From contig CANJHD010000003.1 of the NCBI GenBank assembly GCA_947474065.1, positions 32,424 through 96,423 of the forward strand: a stretch of DNA of 64,000 bases, written 5' to 3'. The notes below the pieces were generated by a model that did no database searches, was not told the origin of the DNA, and saw only the letters and a program-made list of their open reading frames with translations. Shown one piece after another: positions 9,136-18,267 of this stretch. This DNA is from Planctomycetaceae bacterium (GTDB lineage Bacteria > Planctomycetota > Phycisphaerae > Phycisphaerales > SM1A02). The translations under genes and the position numbers were made by a program. Within the stretch, counting starts at the first letter, position 1, and each line of letters opens with the position of its first letter.

Positions 9136-9468
9136 ATGAGTGAATCTGCACCTAAACCAGAACCACCAGAACCACCAGAATCATGTCCCATGACACGCGC
9201 TCAGGTGGTTGACGCGTATTTCATGGAACACCGTGCTCGTCTCCTTGATGTAGCGGCGTTTCTTGATCGTATTGATCGAGCCGGCCATGGTGTAGATGAC
9301 TTTCGCATGAGTGCTTACCGCAGCGCAATGACTGTGCTTGTTGATGGTCAACCACAACGAGCCCGCCGCATCCTTGAACTATTGAGTGATCCAAGCACAA
9401 CACCTATTGCCTCAGCGCACACAAAAGGCGCTACGGGTGCCCATGATCCAAGCGGAAAGACACACTGA
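9136..9468 (+). CDS. Small uncharacterised protein in the ebo block
   Basis: A 110-residue protein that I do not recognise. It starts with a Pro/Glu-rich stretch, followed by an amphipathic helical core of about residues 20-80 (AYFMEHRARLLDVAAFLDRI, then FRMSAYRSAMTVLVDGQ and ARRILELL), and ends in a hydrophilic tail. It has no signal peptide or membrane segment. It sits between eboD and eboB and stops only 2 nt before the eboB ATG, so co-translation is likely. It is much shorter than the EboA proteins that usually occupy such clusters, and I see no clear similarity to them. It may be a clade-specific partner of EboB. Confidence 0.7.
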   Translation: MSESAPKPEPPEPPESCPMTRAQVVDAYFMEHRARLLDVAAFLDRIDRAGHGVDDFRMSAYRSAMTVLVDGQPQRARRILELLSDPSTTPIASAHTKGATGAHDPSGKTH

Positions 9469-9470
9469 CC

Positions 9471-10304
9471 ATGTATATCGATCCACATGTTCATATGGTG
9501 AGCCGGAGCACAGACGACTATGTGCACATGGCCCGCGCTGGTTGTGTGGCGATCACCGAACCTGCATTTTGGGCGGGATATGACCGCTCTAGTCCACAAG
9601 GTTTCTTTGACTACTTTCGACAACTGACGGACTCAGAGCCACGACGCGCCGCTCAGTACGGAATTCGCCATCACACGTGGCTTTGTATCAATCCAAAGGA
9701 GTCCGAAGATCCAATATTCGCCCGCGAGGTCATTGCGCTTATCCCTGAATTCCTCAAGAAACAGAATGTCCTTGGTATTGGCGAGATTGGCCTGAACAAG
9801 AACAGTCGTAATGAAATGGAGATATTGGAAGCGCATCTGCAATTGGCAAGCGACCACAATCTCCTAGTGCTGGTGCACACACCACACTTAGAAGACAAAC
9901 TCAAAGGCACGCTTCTCATATTGGATGCGATTCGCCGGTTTCCCAAGCTCGATCCAGGTCGGGTGCTCATTGATCATGTTGAAGAGCACACCGCCAAGCA
10001 CGTGCTCGACCGCGGTTTTTGGTGTGGCATGACTCTTTATCCAGACACCAAGTGCACACCACAACGGGCCGTCGACATCATTGAGACATATGGCAGTGAA
10101 CGCATTTGGATGAACTCTGCAGGGGATTGGGGTCACAGTGACCCAATCGCGGTGCCAAAGGCGCAGATGGAAATGCGTCGGCGTGGACATCTCGAGAGTT
10201 TGGTTCGGCAGGTGACGTTTACGAATCCAGAGCGATTTCTCTCACAATCAGGTCGCTTCAGCGCAGAACCACTTCGCCCAACCGCGCCCGACATAACACG
10301 TTGA
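9471..10304 (+). CDS. eboB: EboB, TatD-like metal-dependent hydrolase
   Basis: A 277-residue TIM-barrel hydrolase. The N-terminal metal motif is His6-x-His8 (DPHVHM). Further candidate ligands are the Glu of LGIGEIGLNK, the His of LVLVHTPH, the His of LIDHVEEH and the Asp of NSAGDWG, the order seen in TatD-like amidohydrolases. Unlike DNase-type TatD, members of this group occur in ebo clusters as EboB, and the adjacent EboD supports that. It begins 2 nt after the small unknown gene and is followed after 52 bp by an MFS exporter gene. The substrate is not known. Confidence 0.87.
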   Translation: MYIDPHVHMVSRSTDDYVHMARAGCVAITEPAFWAGYDRSSPQGFFDYFRQLTDSEPRRAAQYGIRHHTWLCINPKESEDPIFAREVIALIPEFLKKQNVLGIGEIGLNKNSRNEMEILEAHLQLASDHNLLVLVHTPHLEDKLKGTLLILDAIRRFPKLDPGRVLIDHVEEHTAKHVLDRGFWCGMTLYPDTKCTPQRAVDIIETYGSERIWMNSAGDWGHSDPIAVPKAQMEMRRRGHLESLVRQVTFTNPERFLSQSGRFSAEPLRPTAPDITR

Positions 10305-10356
10305 TCATTCACAGCTATCTCACGGCAAATCAATAGACACAAGGGTCACAACCGCG

Positions 10357-11958
10357 ATGGATCGCAGCAATACGCCACCACGTCACACACCACAGACACC
10401 ACATGGACACCACGGCCATCTGGTTGCAGACGGCGCTCAACAACGACGCTGGTTGGTGTTGCTGGCGATGACGGGAAGTTTGGCGATGATCTTTGTCGAC
10501 ATGACAGTCGTCGGTGTCGCACTGCCTCGCATTGGTTCTTCGCTCTCTATGAGTGATGTGGACCAAGCTTGGATCGTTACGAGTTACCTCATAACACTGG
10601 CGTCACTGATGGCGCTTGGTGGTCGTATTGGAGACCTGATCGGCAAGGTTCCCGCATTTGTTGCGGGCGTTGTTGGGTTTGCACTTGCAAGCATCGTGTG
10701 CGCTTCTGCTCATGATGGAACTCAACTCATCATTGGCCGAGTGTTACAAGGGCTTGCCGCCTGCTTTATGCAGCCAGCATCTGGCGCCTTGGTCATTGGG
10801 GCGTTTGCGCCCGGCGAGCGCGGCAAGGCAATGGCGGTGTACGTAGGAATACCGCTGATTTTCATGGCAATTGGACCAGCGCTTGGTGGGTTCATTGTGG
10901 AGAACATGGGGTGGCCGTGGGTGTTCTGGCTCAATGTTCCCGTCGCGGCGGCCGCCGTGCTGCTCACGGTATTAGCGCGACCGCGTGATGCGCGTAGCAC
11001 AGATCGCTCAATTGACTGGATCGGCGGAGTGTTGTTGATTCTTGGCCTGCCGTCGTTTGTCTATGGTTTGCAGCAACTCGGCGCTGTTCGTCCCGATGGA
11101 ACCATTGCGTGGACCGATCGGCTAACACTTAGTTTGCTTGGTGGTGGCGCCGCAGTACTTGTGATGTTTGTACTGCGACAACTTCGGCACCCACATCCAC
11201 TACTTCGGCTGCGTTTATTTGCAGACCGAGCACTTCTCGCTGATGCACTGGTGGTGGCAAGTATGCAATTCGCAATGACGGGTCTTGTGATTGCAGGATC
11301 TGTGTATGCGCAGGAAGTACTTGGATTTACACCTTTCCAAGCTGGTTTGTCACTACTTCCATTGTTAGCCCCTGTGATTTTGATTGTGCACGTAGCAGGG
11401 CGTTGGTATGACCGCGCTGGAGTACAAGCACCCGCGTCATGGGGCACAGCCGCAGCAACAGTGGGAATGGTCATTCAGGCCACGGGGGCTTGGATGCAGA
11501 GTTACCCAGTCATGGCCGTTGGAATGTTCATCTTGGGAATAGGCATTGCCTTCACTATGAGCCCAACCAATACCGACGCGCTTGGACGAGTATCCCATTC
11601 AGAACGCGGACAGGTTTCTGGGCTTGTTCAAACATTCCGGCAGGTGGGCGGAAGTGTTGGTGTGGCGGTTGTTGCTGCAACCGTTTCACTAGCGATCGGC
11701 TGGTTTAGTGCCATGTCTGGCGCCGCACCACGCGAGCGCGTTGCAGAACTTCGGATGATGATGCGCTCTGGCGATGCTGACGCGCACGGCCAAGCAGCAG
11801 CAAGTCCCGACCTTCAGTCAATGCACGAAACTGTCGCACATTCGTACGCGGTGGGATATGCAGTTGCTTCACTTGGAACACTCGCCGCATTTGTCGCTGC
11901 TCGTGGTTGGATGAAGCCAGGGAAATGGCCAACGGTCATCCGCACCGGAAACGCCTAA
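10357..11958 (+). CDS. DHA2-family MFS multidrug exporter (14 TM)
   Basis: A 533-residue integral membrane protein of the EmrB/QacA type, with about 14 hydrophobic helices. Motif A is visible after the second helix (GGRIGDLIGK) and the proline/glycine-rich motif C region follows around PALGGFIVENMGW. The N-terminus carries a His/Pro-rich cytoplasmic tail (TPPRHTPQTPHGHHGH), unusual for the family. These pumps exchange protons for hydrophobic drugs or metabolites across the inner membrane. Its place directly after eboB on the same strand makes it a candidate exporter for the ebo product, but this is inference; it could be an independent efflux pump. Confidence 0.92.
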   Translation: MDRSNTPPRHTPQTPHGHHGHLVADGAQQRRWLVLLAMTGSLAMIFVDMTVVGVALPRIGSSLSMSDVDQAWIVTSYLITLASLMALGGRIGDLIGKVPAFVAGVVGFALASIVCASAHDGTQLIIGRVLQGLAACFMQPASGALVIGAFAPGERGKAMAVYVGIPLIFMAIGPALGGFIVENMGWPWVFWLNVPVAAAAVLLTVLARPRDARSTDRSIDWIGGVLLILGLPSFVYGLQQLGAVRPDGTIAWTDRLTLSLLGGGAAVLVMFVLRQLRHPHPLLRLRLFADRALLADALVVASMQFAMTGLVIAGSVYAQEVLGFTPFQAGLSLLPLLAPVILIVHVAGRWYDRAGVQAPASWGTAAATVGMVIQATGAWMQSYPVMAVGMFILGIGIAFTMSPTNTDALGRVSHSERGQVSGLVQTFRQVGGSVGVAVVAATVSLAIGWFSAMSGAAPRERVAELRMMMRSGDADAHGQAAASPDLQSMHETVAHSYAVGYAVASLGTLAAFVAARGWMKPGKWPTVIRTGNA

Positions 11959-12437
11959 CGACCATGTCGTATTGCGGCACAGATAGCGCCACCTATGAGC
12001 GATCCTGCAAGTCCAACAAATGGCATTGCCAGGATGTAACCATCACTGTTTTGTGTGTTTTCGCTGGCCACCGTGAAGTTGACCGCGCCTTGTGGCCGTT
12101 CGACCCATGGGTCTATTCGCGACGCTTGTTTGTTCCACGCTATCGCTCCACCCACAACACCAGAAACCACCATAAGGAATGCCAACATAACCGCAGCGCG
12201 CTTACCACCGATGCGACATGCAAACCAACCAGCGCAAATGGCGGCTACAAATCCACAAGCCAACTTCAAGATTTCAAACAGTGATGAATCGCGGTATGAG
12301 CCAGGTTCAAACCCACCATCAGATCCAAGTTCTAAATAGCACAAAGTGACCATCAACAGGACAAGCACTACCGAAAGAACATATCCAGCGAACATTCCAA
12401 GAACCGAACGACCAAGCGGAATTGGCTGTGAATTCAT
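11955..12437 (-). CDS. Small membrane protein of unknown function
   Basis: A 160-residue protein with four predicted membrane helices, at roughly residues 12-32, 55-75, 80-100 and 132-155. A hydrophilic loop between helices 3 and 4 contains conserved-looking Trp and Pro residues (AIAWNKQASRIDPWVERPQG). I recognise no domain. The ATG overlaps the stop of the upstream sialate O-acetylesterase gene by 4 nt (ATGA), so the two form a coupled pair. The 3' end overlaps the convergent MFS gene by 4 nt. Confidence 0.75.
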   Translation of the reverse strand: MNSQPIPLGRSVLGMFAGYVLSVVLVLLMVTLCYLELGSDGGFEPGSYRDSSLFEILKLACGFVAAICAGWFACRIGGKRAAVMLAFLMVVSGVVGGAIAWNKQASRIDPWVERPQGAVNFTVASENTQNSDGYILAMPFVGLAGSLIGGAICAAIRHGR

Positions 12438-14533
12438 GGAGTGCTGTTTGGTTGGGTCTGAGTTGGATCAGCTTCAACACGAACACGGAACGGGTGTGCG
12501 GGTAGTTTGGACATTTCATCCACCACATTGGCGTCCGCTGGATTGTCTTGCCATCCGTAGCGAACTTCCACCGGTAGTGGAACGGCAGAACTACGAACCT
12601 TGATGGCATTTGGTGGACGCAATTCAGCGTCAGCCTTGAAGAACTTTCCATCAGCACCAGCAATGGCGAAACTAGCCGGCGCCTTGCCATCACGTGTTGT
12701 GAGCCGCCCACGCTCAACATCAAAGTCAATGACGATCCCATCAGTATCGCGTCGAACACTCTTGGTTCTTGGACCACGCCACGCGGTGTCGGGCTTTCCG
12801 TATGACGTAGCCATGGCCCAACGCGCTAGACGTTCACCAACAGTGCGTTTGTCGCGAGGATGGATATCACCAGCATCACCAACGTCAATCGTGGTGACAA
12901 CGCCAGCATTTGGTGAAGAACGCTCGGTGGCAAGTTGTGCATCGCGCAGGATTGGCCATATGCCAGAAATCGGCTCGTTCGGTTGATATGGCTGGTACGC
13001 CGCCAAACTCACAATACCGAACGGCATGTCTGGTTGTTGGAACGCAGCTCGCCAACTACGGATGGTGAGCGGGAGCAGTGAGCGGTAAGCCTCCGCGTCA
13101 GCCACAGATCCGGCGTTCGCTTCACCCTGATACCAAATAGCACCCTTGATTTCTACGCCTGCAAATGGAGCAATCATGGCGTTAAACATTGATGCCGGAT
13201 CACCACCTCCAGTGCCAGGCGCAACTTCTTGTGAGGGGCGCTGTGGTGGTTGTGGAAGTCCATGAGCCGATCGACCCATACGTGAAAGCCATTCACCCGA
13301 CAATGGTATTGATGCATTGTTTACGTCGGCACAAGTGATGCGCATTGTCTCTGGCGGACTCATGAATCCACCCTCGCCTTGCATATCAACCACCTCAAGT
13401 GCAATTGTCCATGAACCCGACTTCACCATTGATGCAGGTATTCGGTAGCGTCGTGATGTTGCTAAATCAGAAATAGTGTTTGCAATCGGTCGACCATTGA
13501 CGAATATGACATCGGCATCGTCAATTGCTCCAAGCTCAATGAAGCACTCCTTACCGTTCCACTCCGCGGGGATTTCCACGGCGCGTCGATACCACTCAAT
13601 GCCATCGATGTCCTTGCGTACAGGATCTGTGCTCCACCGGAGCGGCAGATTGACAGGCTTCCATTCATTTGCCTCTTCGGGTGCATCCTTGGAGAACCAC
13701 TTTCCCTTTGCACCAGGATCAGTGGCGTTGATAGCACTCCACCACGCAGTACCAGCTTCCTGAAATCGCTTTCGCTCCACTTGGAATGCAGCATCTCGCT
13801 CTGCCACAGAAAGGCTGCTCCAGGCGTCCACAGAACGGCGTAGTTCCGCGACTTTGGCGGTATAGAGTGGATCCGCGCCAAGGGTGGCGAGATCAGTCCA
13901 TGGTTCAGCGCGGGTTCCACCCCAGTTGAGCTCCAAGATTCCAATCGGCACACCTGTTGCTTTATGTAATTCTTGTGCAAACCAGAAATCAATCGCACCC
14001 ATCTGTGGAGCGCTCGTTGGTGACAACACAATCCACGTCGCATTGACAGTGAACGCTGGGCGGTTAGCGGTGACATGTGGTGCTCGCAAGAACCGGATAG
14101 ATGGCTCATTAGCAATAGCAACTCCGGCGGTGGTCTGGTCACCAGTGCCGCCCAATGTCCACTCCATATTGCTTTGGCCACCAGCAACCCAGATGTCACC
14201 AACCACGACATCTTTCACACTCACCGTATTTGCGCCCCGTACCTCAAGGGTGAGTGGATCATCACTGCCAGCCATCGGCGCCAACTCGACAACAAACCTG
14301 CCGCTTTGGCCAGCCGTCACACGCCCACTGCGCAATACGGCTCCCTTGGAATCAAGCAATTCCACGGTGATCTGTTCGTTGGGTTGCGCCGTTCCGAAAA
14401 TGTGCGTACGCCGGTCGCGCTGTAGCACCATGTGATCGGTGAACGCCGCTGGAAGGGTTACGTCGGCAAGGGTGGCAAAGCAACAAATGGCGGCCATTGG
14501 AACAGCAACATTGGATGAATTGGTCAGGCGCAT
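12434..14533 (-). CDS. Sialate O-acetylesterase (SGNH-like), secreted
   Basis: A 699-residue secreted esterase. Read from the ATG at 14533 it has a signal peptide (hydrophobic VPMAAICCFATLADVTLPAA). The nucleophile is Ser121 in GGQSNMEW, and the partner Asp-His is in GDAGDIHPRDKR. A beta-sandwich domain is inserted in the middle (WYRRAVEIPAEWNGKECFIE, like a galactose-binding fold), as in the SIAE/YjhS-like family. It should remove acetyl groups from acetylated sugars in the periplasm or outside. An in-frame start at 14602 is rejected because it overlaps the divergent peptidase gene and precedes the signal peptide. Confidence 0.92.
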   Translation of the reverse strand: MRLTNSSNVAVPMAAICCFATLADVTLPAAFTDHMVLQRDRRTHIFGTAQPNEQITVELLDSKGAVLRSGRVTAGQSGRFVVELAPMAGSDDPLTLEVRGANTVSVKDVVVGDIWVAGGQSNMEWTLGGTGDQTTAGVAIANEPSIRFLRAPHVTANRPAFTVNATWIVLSPTSAPQMGAIDFWFAQELHKATGVPIGILELNWGGTRAEPWTDLATLGADPLYTAKVAELRRSVDAWSSLSVAERDAAFQVERKRFQEAGTAWWSAINATDPGAKGKWFSKDAPEEANEWKPVNLPLRWSTDPVRKDIDGIEWYRRAVEIPAEWNGKECFIELGAIDDADVIFVNGRPIANTISDLATSRRYRIPASMVKSGSWTIALEVVDMQGEGGFMSPPETMRITCADVNNASIPLSGEWLSRMGRSAHGLPQPPQRPSQEVAPGTGGGDPASMFNAMIAPFAGVEIKGAIWYQGEANAGSVADAEAYRSLLPLTIRSWRAAFQQPDMPFGIVSLAAYQPYQPNEPISGIWPILRDAQLATERSSPNAGVVTTIDVGDAGDIHPRDKRTVGERLARWAMATSYGKPDTAWRGPRTKSVRRDTDGIVIDFDVERGRLTTRDGKAPASFAIAGADGKFFKADAELRPPNAIKVRSSAVPLPVEVRYGWQDNPADANVVDEMSKLPAHPFRVRVEADPTQTQPNSTP

Positions 14534-14580
14534 ATGTGGATGATGCCCGGAGCCGGGCGCAGATGCAATATCGTTTACAT

Positions 14581-15255
14581 ATGGCAGATTCTGAGAGACC
14601 ACGGATTGGTATCACCGCCGACATAACTCGCGACGATCGCGGCCGCGCGCGGCACCAAGTACCCGCGACCTATATCGACGCCGTTGTTGCCGCGGGTGGA
14701 CTCCCGATCATTTTGCCAGCCAGTGCCGAGTTACGGAAAGAACTGCTTGGTGCGGTAGATGGAGTAATCATCATTGGTGGCAATGATGTGGACACCCGTG
14801 AATTCGGAATTCCACTTCACTCCGAAGCACAGGTGATAGATGCGGCGCGACAAGCGGCGGACCTTGCTCTACTTAAAGACCTTGATGCAACACCCACGCT
14901 TCCAGTACTAGGCATTTGTCTTGGTATGCAGCTCATGGGCGTTTATCAGGGCGCGGAACTTATTCAGCACCTTGGCGATCAGTTGGCTGATAGTGATCGG
15001 CACCGTAATGATTACAAACACATAGTGGAGAGTGCTCTTGGTAACGGACCAGTTGCCAGCTCACACCACCAGGCGCTCGCGGATGCGGGACGCCTTGAGG
15101 TCATCGGCCTGTCAGACGATGGAGTGATTGAGGCGATTCGCGATCCATCCAAGCCGTTCTATGTGGGCGTGCAGTGGCACCCTGAGCGAACCGACGATTT
15201 GACCATGGGGCTTGGGGTAATTCGCCTCCTCGTGGAAGCAGCGCGCAGGCGGTAG
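14581..15255 (+). CDS. Class I glutamine-amidotransferase-like gamma-glutamyl hydrolase (PuuD-like)
   Basis: A 224-residue peptidase C26-family protein starting at the ATG at 14581 (MADSERPRIGITAD). The catalytic triad is Cys113 in GICLGMQ, His200 and Glu202 in QWHPER. Such enzymes hydrolyse gamma-glutamyl bonds, for example gamma-glutamyl-GABA in putrescine breakdown, although no other puu gene is nearby. It is divergent from the esterase gene, with only 47 bp between the two start codons, so both promoters must lie in or overlap that gap. A TlpA-like thioredoxin gene follows 9 bp after its stop. Confidence 0.9.
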   Translation: MADSERPRIGITADITRDDRGRARHQVPATYIDAVVAAGGLPIILPASAELRKELLGAVDGVIIIGGNDVDTREFGIPLHSEAQVIDAARQAADLALLKDLDATPTLPVLGICLGMQLMGVYQGAELIQHLGDQLADSDRHRNDYKHIVESALGNGPVASSHHQALADAGRLEVIGLSDDGVIEAIRDPSKPFYVGVQWHPERTDDLTMGLGVIRLLVEAARRR

Positions 15256-15264
15256 GCTGATTTC

Positions 15265-16140
15265 ATGCTCATTCCCACCTTTGTCGCCAGTATCGCTTTC
15301 TTCGCAATCGGTGATGTCTTGGTTCCAGGCAAGCCAGCACCCGCCTTCACTGTTGACTCGTTTGTTCGCGGCCAAGAGGTGAAGACACTTGAGTTGGGCA
15401 AGGTGCACGTGATCGACTTCTGGGCAACATGGTGTGGGCCATGTGTTGCCAGCATGCCGCATCTCACCGAACTACAGAAGCAGAATCCAGACGTTCAATT
15501 CATTGGTGTTGCGGGATTTGAACGCGGCAAAGATGCTTCGGATAGTAAGAAGCGTGTTCAGGACTTTCTTCAGGCAAAGAGTGACCGGGTTGGATTTGCT
15601 ATTGCGTTTGATGGCGACGGAACCATGGCAACTGAATGGATGACTGCCGCGCGACGTAACACCATTCCAACATCGTTCATCGTTGGCAAAGATGGCAACA
15701 TTGCATTTATTGGATCACCAAACGCCGAACTTGATGCCGCGATAGCTGAGGCAAAGAAGGCTGTCTCTTCTGTTGTTCCCCCTGCGCCAACAGCAACAAA
15801 GCCAAACACCACTGATTCAGGAATCCCTGTAAAAACAGTCCAAGTGAGCGAAGAACCAACAGATGAGAAGGGAACATCCACCACCACATCTGTTTCTACA
15901 GAAACTCACTCCGTTACTAAAAACGGGGTATCAAGTAATAGCGTCGTGACTGTTGAGACCACAGTTGAAATTCGCGATGGCCGCCGCAAGACCACAGTTA
16001 CACGAACTGAGGCGGGGTCCAGTGATTCAACCAAGCAGTCATCGGGAACAACCGGCGCCTCAGGGGCGAAGTCATCATCGGGCGCGTCAGGGAGTTCATC
16101 TGGATCATCGAAGTCGAGTTCGTCTGGCAACCAGCCCTGA
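15265..16140 (+). CDS. TlpA-like exported thioredoxin with Ser/Gly-rich tail
   Basis: A 291-residue protein with an N-terminal signal sequence or anchor, a thioredoxin-fold domain (about residues 20-165) with the redox-active pair Cys57-Gly-Pro-Cys60 (WATWCGPC) and the cis-Pro in RRNTIPTSFIV. From about residue 170 it becomes low complexity, rich in Thr, Ser, Val and Gly, and ends in a run of Ser/Gly/Lys. The domain should reduce or shuffle disulfides in the periplasm. The tail is not part of the family and may be a flexible spacer. The gene lies 7 bp upstream of eboE and is likely co-transcribed with it. Confidence 0.88.
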   Translation: MLIPTFVASIAFFAIGDVLVPGKPAPAFTVDSFVRGQEVKTLELGKVHVIDFWATWCGPCVASMPHLTELQKQNPDVQFIGVAGFERGKDASDSKKRVQDFLQAKSDRVGFAIAFDGDGTMATEWMTAARRNTIPTSFIVGKDGNIAFIGSPNAELDAAIAEAKKAVSSVVPPAPTATKPNTTDSGIPVKTVQVSEEPTDEKGTSTTTSVSTETHSVTKNGVSSNSVVTVETTVEIRDGRRKTTVTRTEAGSSDSTKQSSGTTGASGAKSSSGASGSSSGSSKSSSSGNQP

Positions 16141-16147
16141 TCTCTAA

Positions 16148-17320
16148 GTGCTTCCCGCATATTGCACCAACGTCGTGGCGGGGCGCACCATCAAAGAGAC
16201 GTGCGCAAATGTCGAACGAGTATTTGTTCAGGTACGGGATCGTGTTGCGCCAAACACGATGCTTCCACTTGGCTTGTGGCTGTCATCCCGCGCAGCTGAA
16301 CAACTTTCGGAGTCTGTAGGAGGTGGTGCGGAATTGCGCGATCGTCTAGCGGCGGCCGGGCTTTCGATTGTCACGCTCAATGGGTTTCCGTATCACGATT
16401 TTCACAGTTCTGAGGTGAAATTACGGGTTTATGAGCCACACTGGGCAGACACGCGCCGCGCCCTTCATACACAGCGCCTTGCCGATTTACTCCCAGACTT
16501 GTTGATGCCAGGCACGCGCCACGCATCCATCTCTACCCTGCCGCTTGGTTGGCGCGCGCGATTCAGTCAAGAAGGCTGCGGAGCGAGTATTGGTGTTGCG
16601 AGCGCACTGTTGGAACAAACCGTGCGTCACTTGGCGCGCCTTGAGGATAGAACCGGAATTCGAATTACAGTTGATATTGAGCCAGAGCCAGGATGCATGC
16701 TTGATCGTGCAGTTGATGTGGTTGGGTTCTTTGAACACGCCTTGCACGCGCGCCGTGGCGAACCAGACCCGCGTCGATATGTTGGCGTATGTCATGACAC
16801 ATGTCACGCGGCGGTTATGTTTGAAGATCAAACAACAGTGCTTCGCTCTTACCGCACCGCCGGAATTAGTGTGAATAAGATTCAACTTTCAAGTGCACTC
16901 ATTGCGGACGGAAGCACAGAATCACTTGCAAGTCTTAGTAGTTATTCTGAAGCGCGCTATCTTCATCAAACTTGCGTTCGTGCCACAAATGGCACAGTAC
17001 GGTTTTTTGACGACCTTCCGCTAGCGCTTTCTGAAAGCCCTGTTGGCGAGTGGCGAACACACTTTCACGTACCGGTATTTGCCCCAAGCCTTGGCCGCCT
17101 CGGTACCACACAGGCGGGAATAGTTGAGTGTATTAATGAAATACGGTTGTGGCCCATCGAAGAGCAACCCGTGTTGGAGATAGAGACTTACGCATGGGAT
17201 GTATTGCCAAGCGGTGTTTGTGATGAAACCACCCTTGTCGACGGAATTGTGCGGGAGATCGAGTGGTGTTCTCAGTACACGGGGTCTGCAGGCCAGTCGT
17301 CCGCGGTGAAACCATCATGA
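16148..17320 (+). CDS. eboE: EboE, xylose-isomerase-like TIM-barrel protein
   Basis: A 390-residue protein with the marks of EboE. The N-terminus is AYCTNVVAG, then LPLGLWLSSRAAEQL, LSIVTLNGFPYHDFH with its following VK.RVYEP.W pattern, and ISTLPLGW. A Glu-rich strand (VDIEPEPG) and a His in GVCHDTCH supply likely metal ligands of the sugar-isomerase/AP-endonuclease fold. It starts with GTG 7 bp after the thioredoxin gene, and its stop overlaps the eboC ATG (ATGA). The biochemical role of EboE is not established; clusters carrying it are linked to metabolite traffic to the periplasm. Confidence 0.9.
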   Translation: MLPAYCTNVVAGRTIKETCANVERVFVQVRDRVAPNTMLPLGLWLSSRAAEQLSESVGGGAELRDRLAAAGLSIVTLNGFPYHDFHSSEVKLRVYEPHWADTRRALHTQRLADLLPDLLMPGTRHASISTLPLGWRARFSQEGCGASIGVASALLEQTVRHLARLEDRTGIRITVDIEPEPGCMLDRAVDVVGFFEHALHARRGEPDPRRYVGVCHDTCHAAVMFEDQTTVLRSYRTAGISVNKIQLSSALIADGSTESLASLSSYSEARYLHQTCVRATNGTVRFFDDLPLALSESPVGEWRTHFHVPVFAPSLGRLGTTQAGIVECINEIRLWPIEEQPVLEIETYAWDVLPSGVCDETTLVDGIVREIEWCSQYTGSAGQSSAVKPS

Positions 17321-18234
17321 GTAATTCATTGCCGGTAGGCGCATGGCTGTCTGTGTTACGAATATCAAACGCGCCAACAGTGATTTCGCAGGTACTCGCT
17401 GGTGTTGCGATCGGTATCTACACCCACGTCATCGATACCTACGCGCTGTTCGGTCTAACAGTGCTTGTTGGCGTTGGCATACTTCTTTCGTACTTAGCAG
17501 GAATGGTTCTCAACGATGCGTTTGATGCGCGGATAGACGCTATTGAGCGACCAAGTCGACCAATCCCATCTGGACGAATTTCTCTCTTCATCGCTCGATT
17601 CGTGGGTGGTTCGATGTTGCTTGTTGGTATTGGCATGCTTGCCGTTGCATCACCAGCGACATTCATTTGGGCGTTGGTGCTTGGCGTGTGCATTGTTGCT
17701 TACGACATTCTGCATTCACTGTCGGCAGGCAGCTTCCTGTTAATTGCATCTTGCCGCGCCCTAGTGCCGATCATTGCCGCATTTGCAGTAAACCAAGATG
17801 CGGAATGGTCACTCCTTTCATGGGTCGCGGTTGGATCATTTACATTCATTGCGGCCGTCAGCATTGCGGCAAGGAATGAAATGGTCGGCTTTGGTGTAGT
17901 CGCCCGGGCTGCATCGTGGGTGTTAGTGGTCGCAACGTGTGTCCCCATTGCGATGTGGTATGTCGCGGGAGTCTGTCCAAACAACGCGTTGTTTGTCGCG
18001 GCCGGATTGGGCTCGGTCGCAATAGCAGTGTCCCTGGTCATGGTTGGCATTCGCACCGCATCGGGGGCAGAACCAGCCTGTTGCGTTCCCGTCGCGGTTG
18101 CCACATGGATTGGGGCGATCCCGGCGGTGGACGCCGCAACCTGCTTTCTCTTGGGAAGACCCATTCTCGCTGCGCTATGCCTAGGAATGTTGGTTGTGGC
18201 CCGGACCCTTCGACCACGATTCGCTGGCAGCTAA
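17317..18234 (+). CDS. eboC: EboC, UbiA-like membrane prenyltransferase
   Basis: A 305-residue polytopic membrane protein with 8-9 helices. The UbiA aspartate motif NDxxDxxxD is present at residues 66-74 (NDAFDARID), followed by ERPSRPIPSGRIS, typical of the family. The second Asp-rich motif is weak; YDILHS near residue 129 is the best candidate. UbiA enzymes join a polyprenyl diphosphate to an aromatic or other acceptor in the membrane. Translational coupling to eboE by a 4-nt overlap, and the ATG at 17317 rather than 17263, support the eboC assignment. Its prenyl donor and acceptor are unknown. Confidence 0.9.
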   Translation: MSNSLPVGAWLSVLRISNAPTVISQVLAGVAIGIYTHVIDTYALFGLTVLVGVGILLSYLAGMVLNDAFDARIDAIERPSRPIPSGRISLFIARFVGGSMLLVGIGMLAVASPATFIWALVLGVCIVAYDILHSLSAGSFLLIASCRALVPIIAAFAVNQDAEWSLLSWVAVGSFTFIAAVSIAARNEMVGFGVVARAASWVLVVATCVPIAMWYVAGVCPNNALFVAAGLGSVAIAVSLVMVGIRTASGAEPACCVPVAVATWIGAIPAVDAATCFLLGRPILAALCLGMLVVARTLRPRFAGS

Positions 18235-18267
18235 GGGTCGGCTCGCCTTGCTACCATTCGCGCCCGC

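Noticed and set aside
9471..10304. Annotation as TatD DNase
   Set aside because: The HxH and other metal sites fit the superfamily, but sequence details and context (eboD next to it) fit EboB better.
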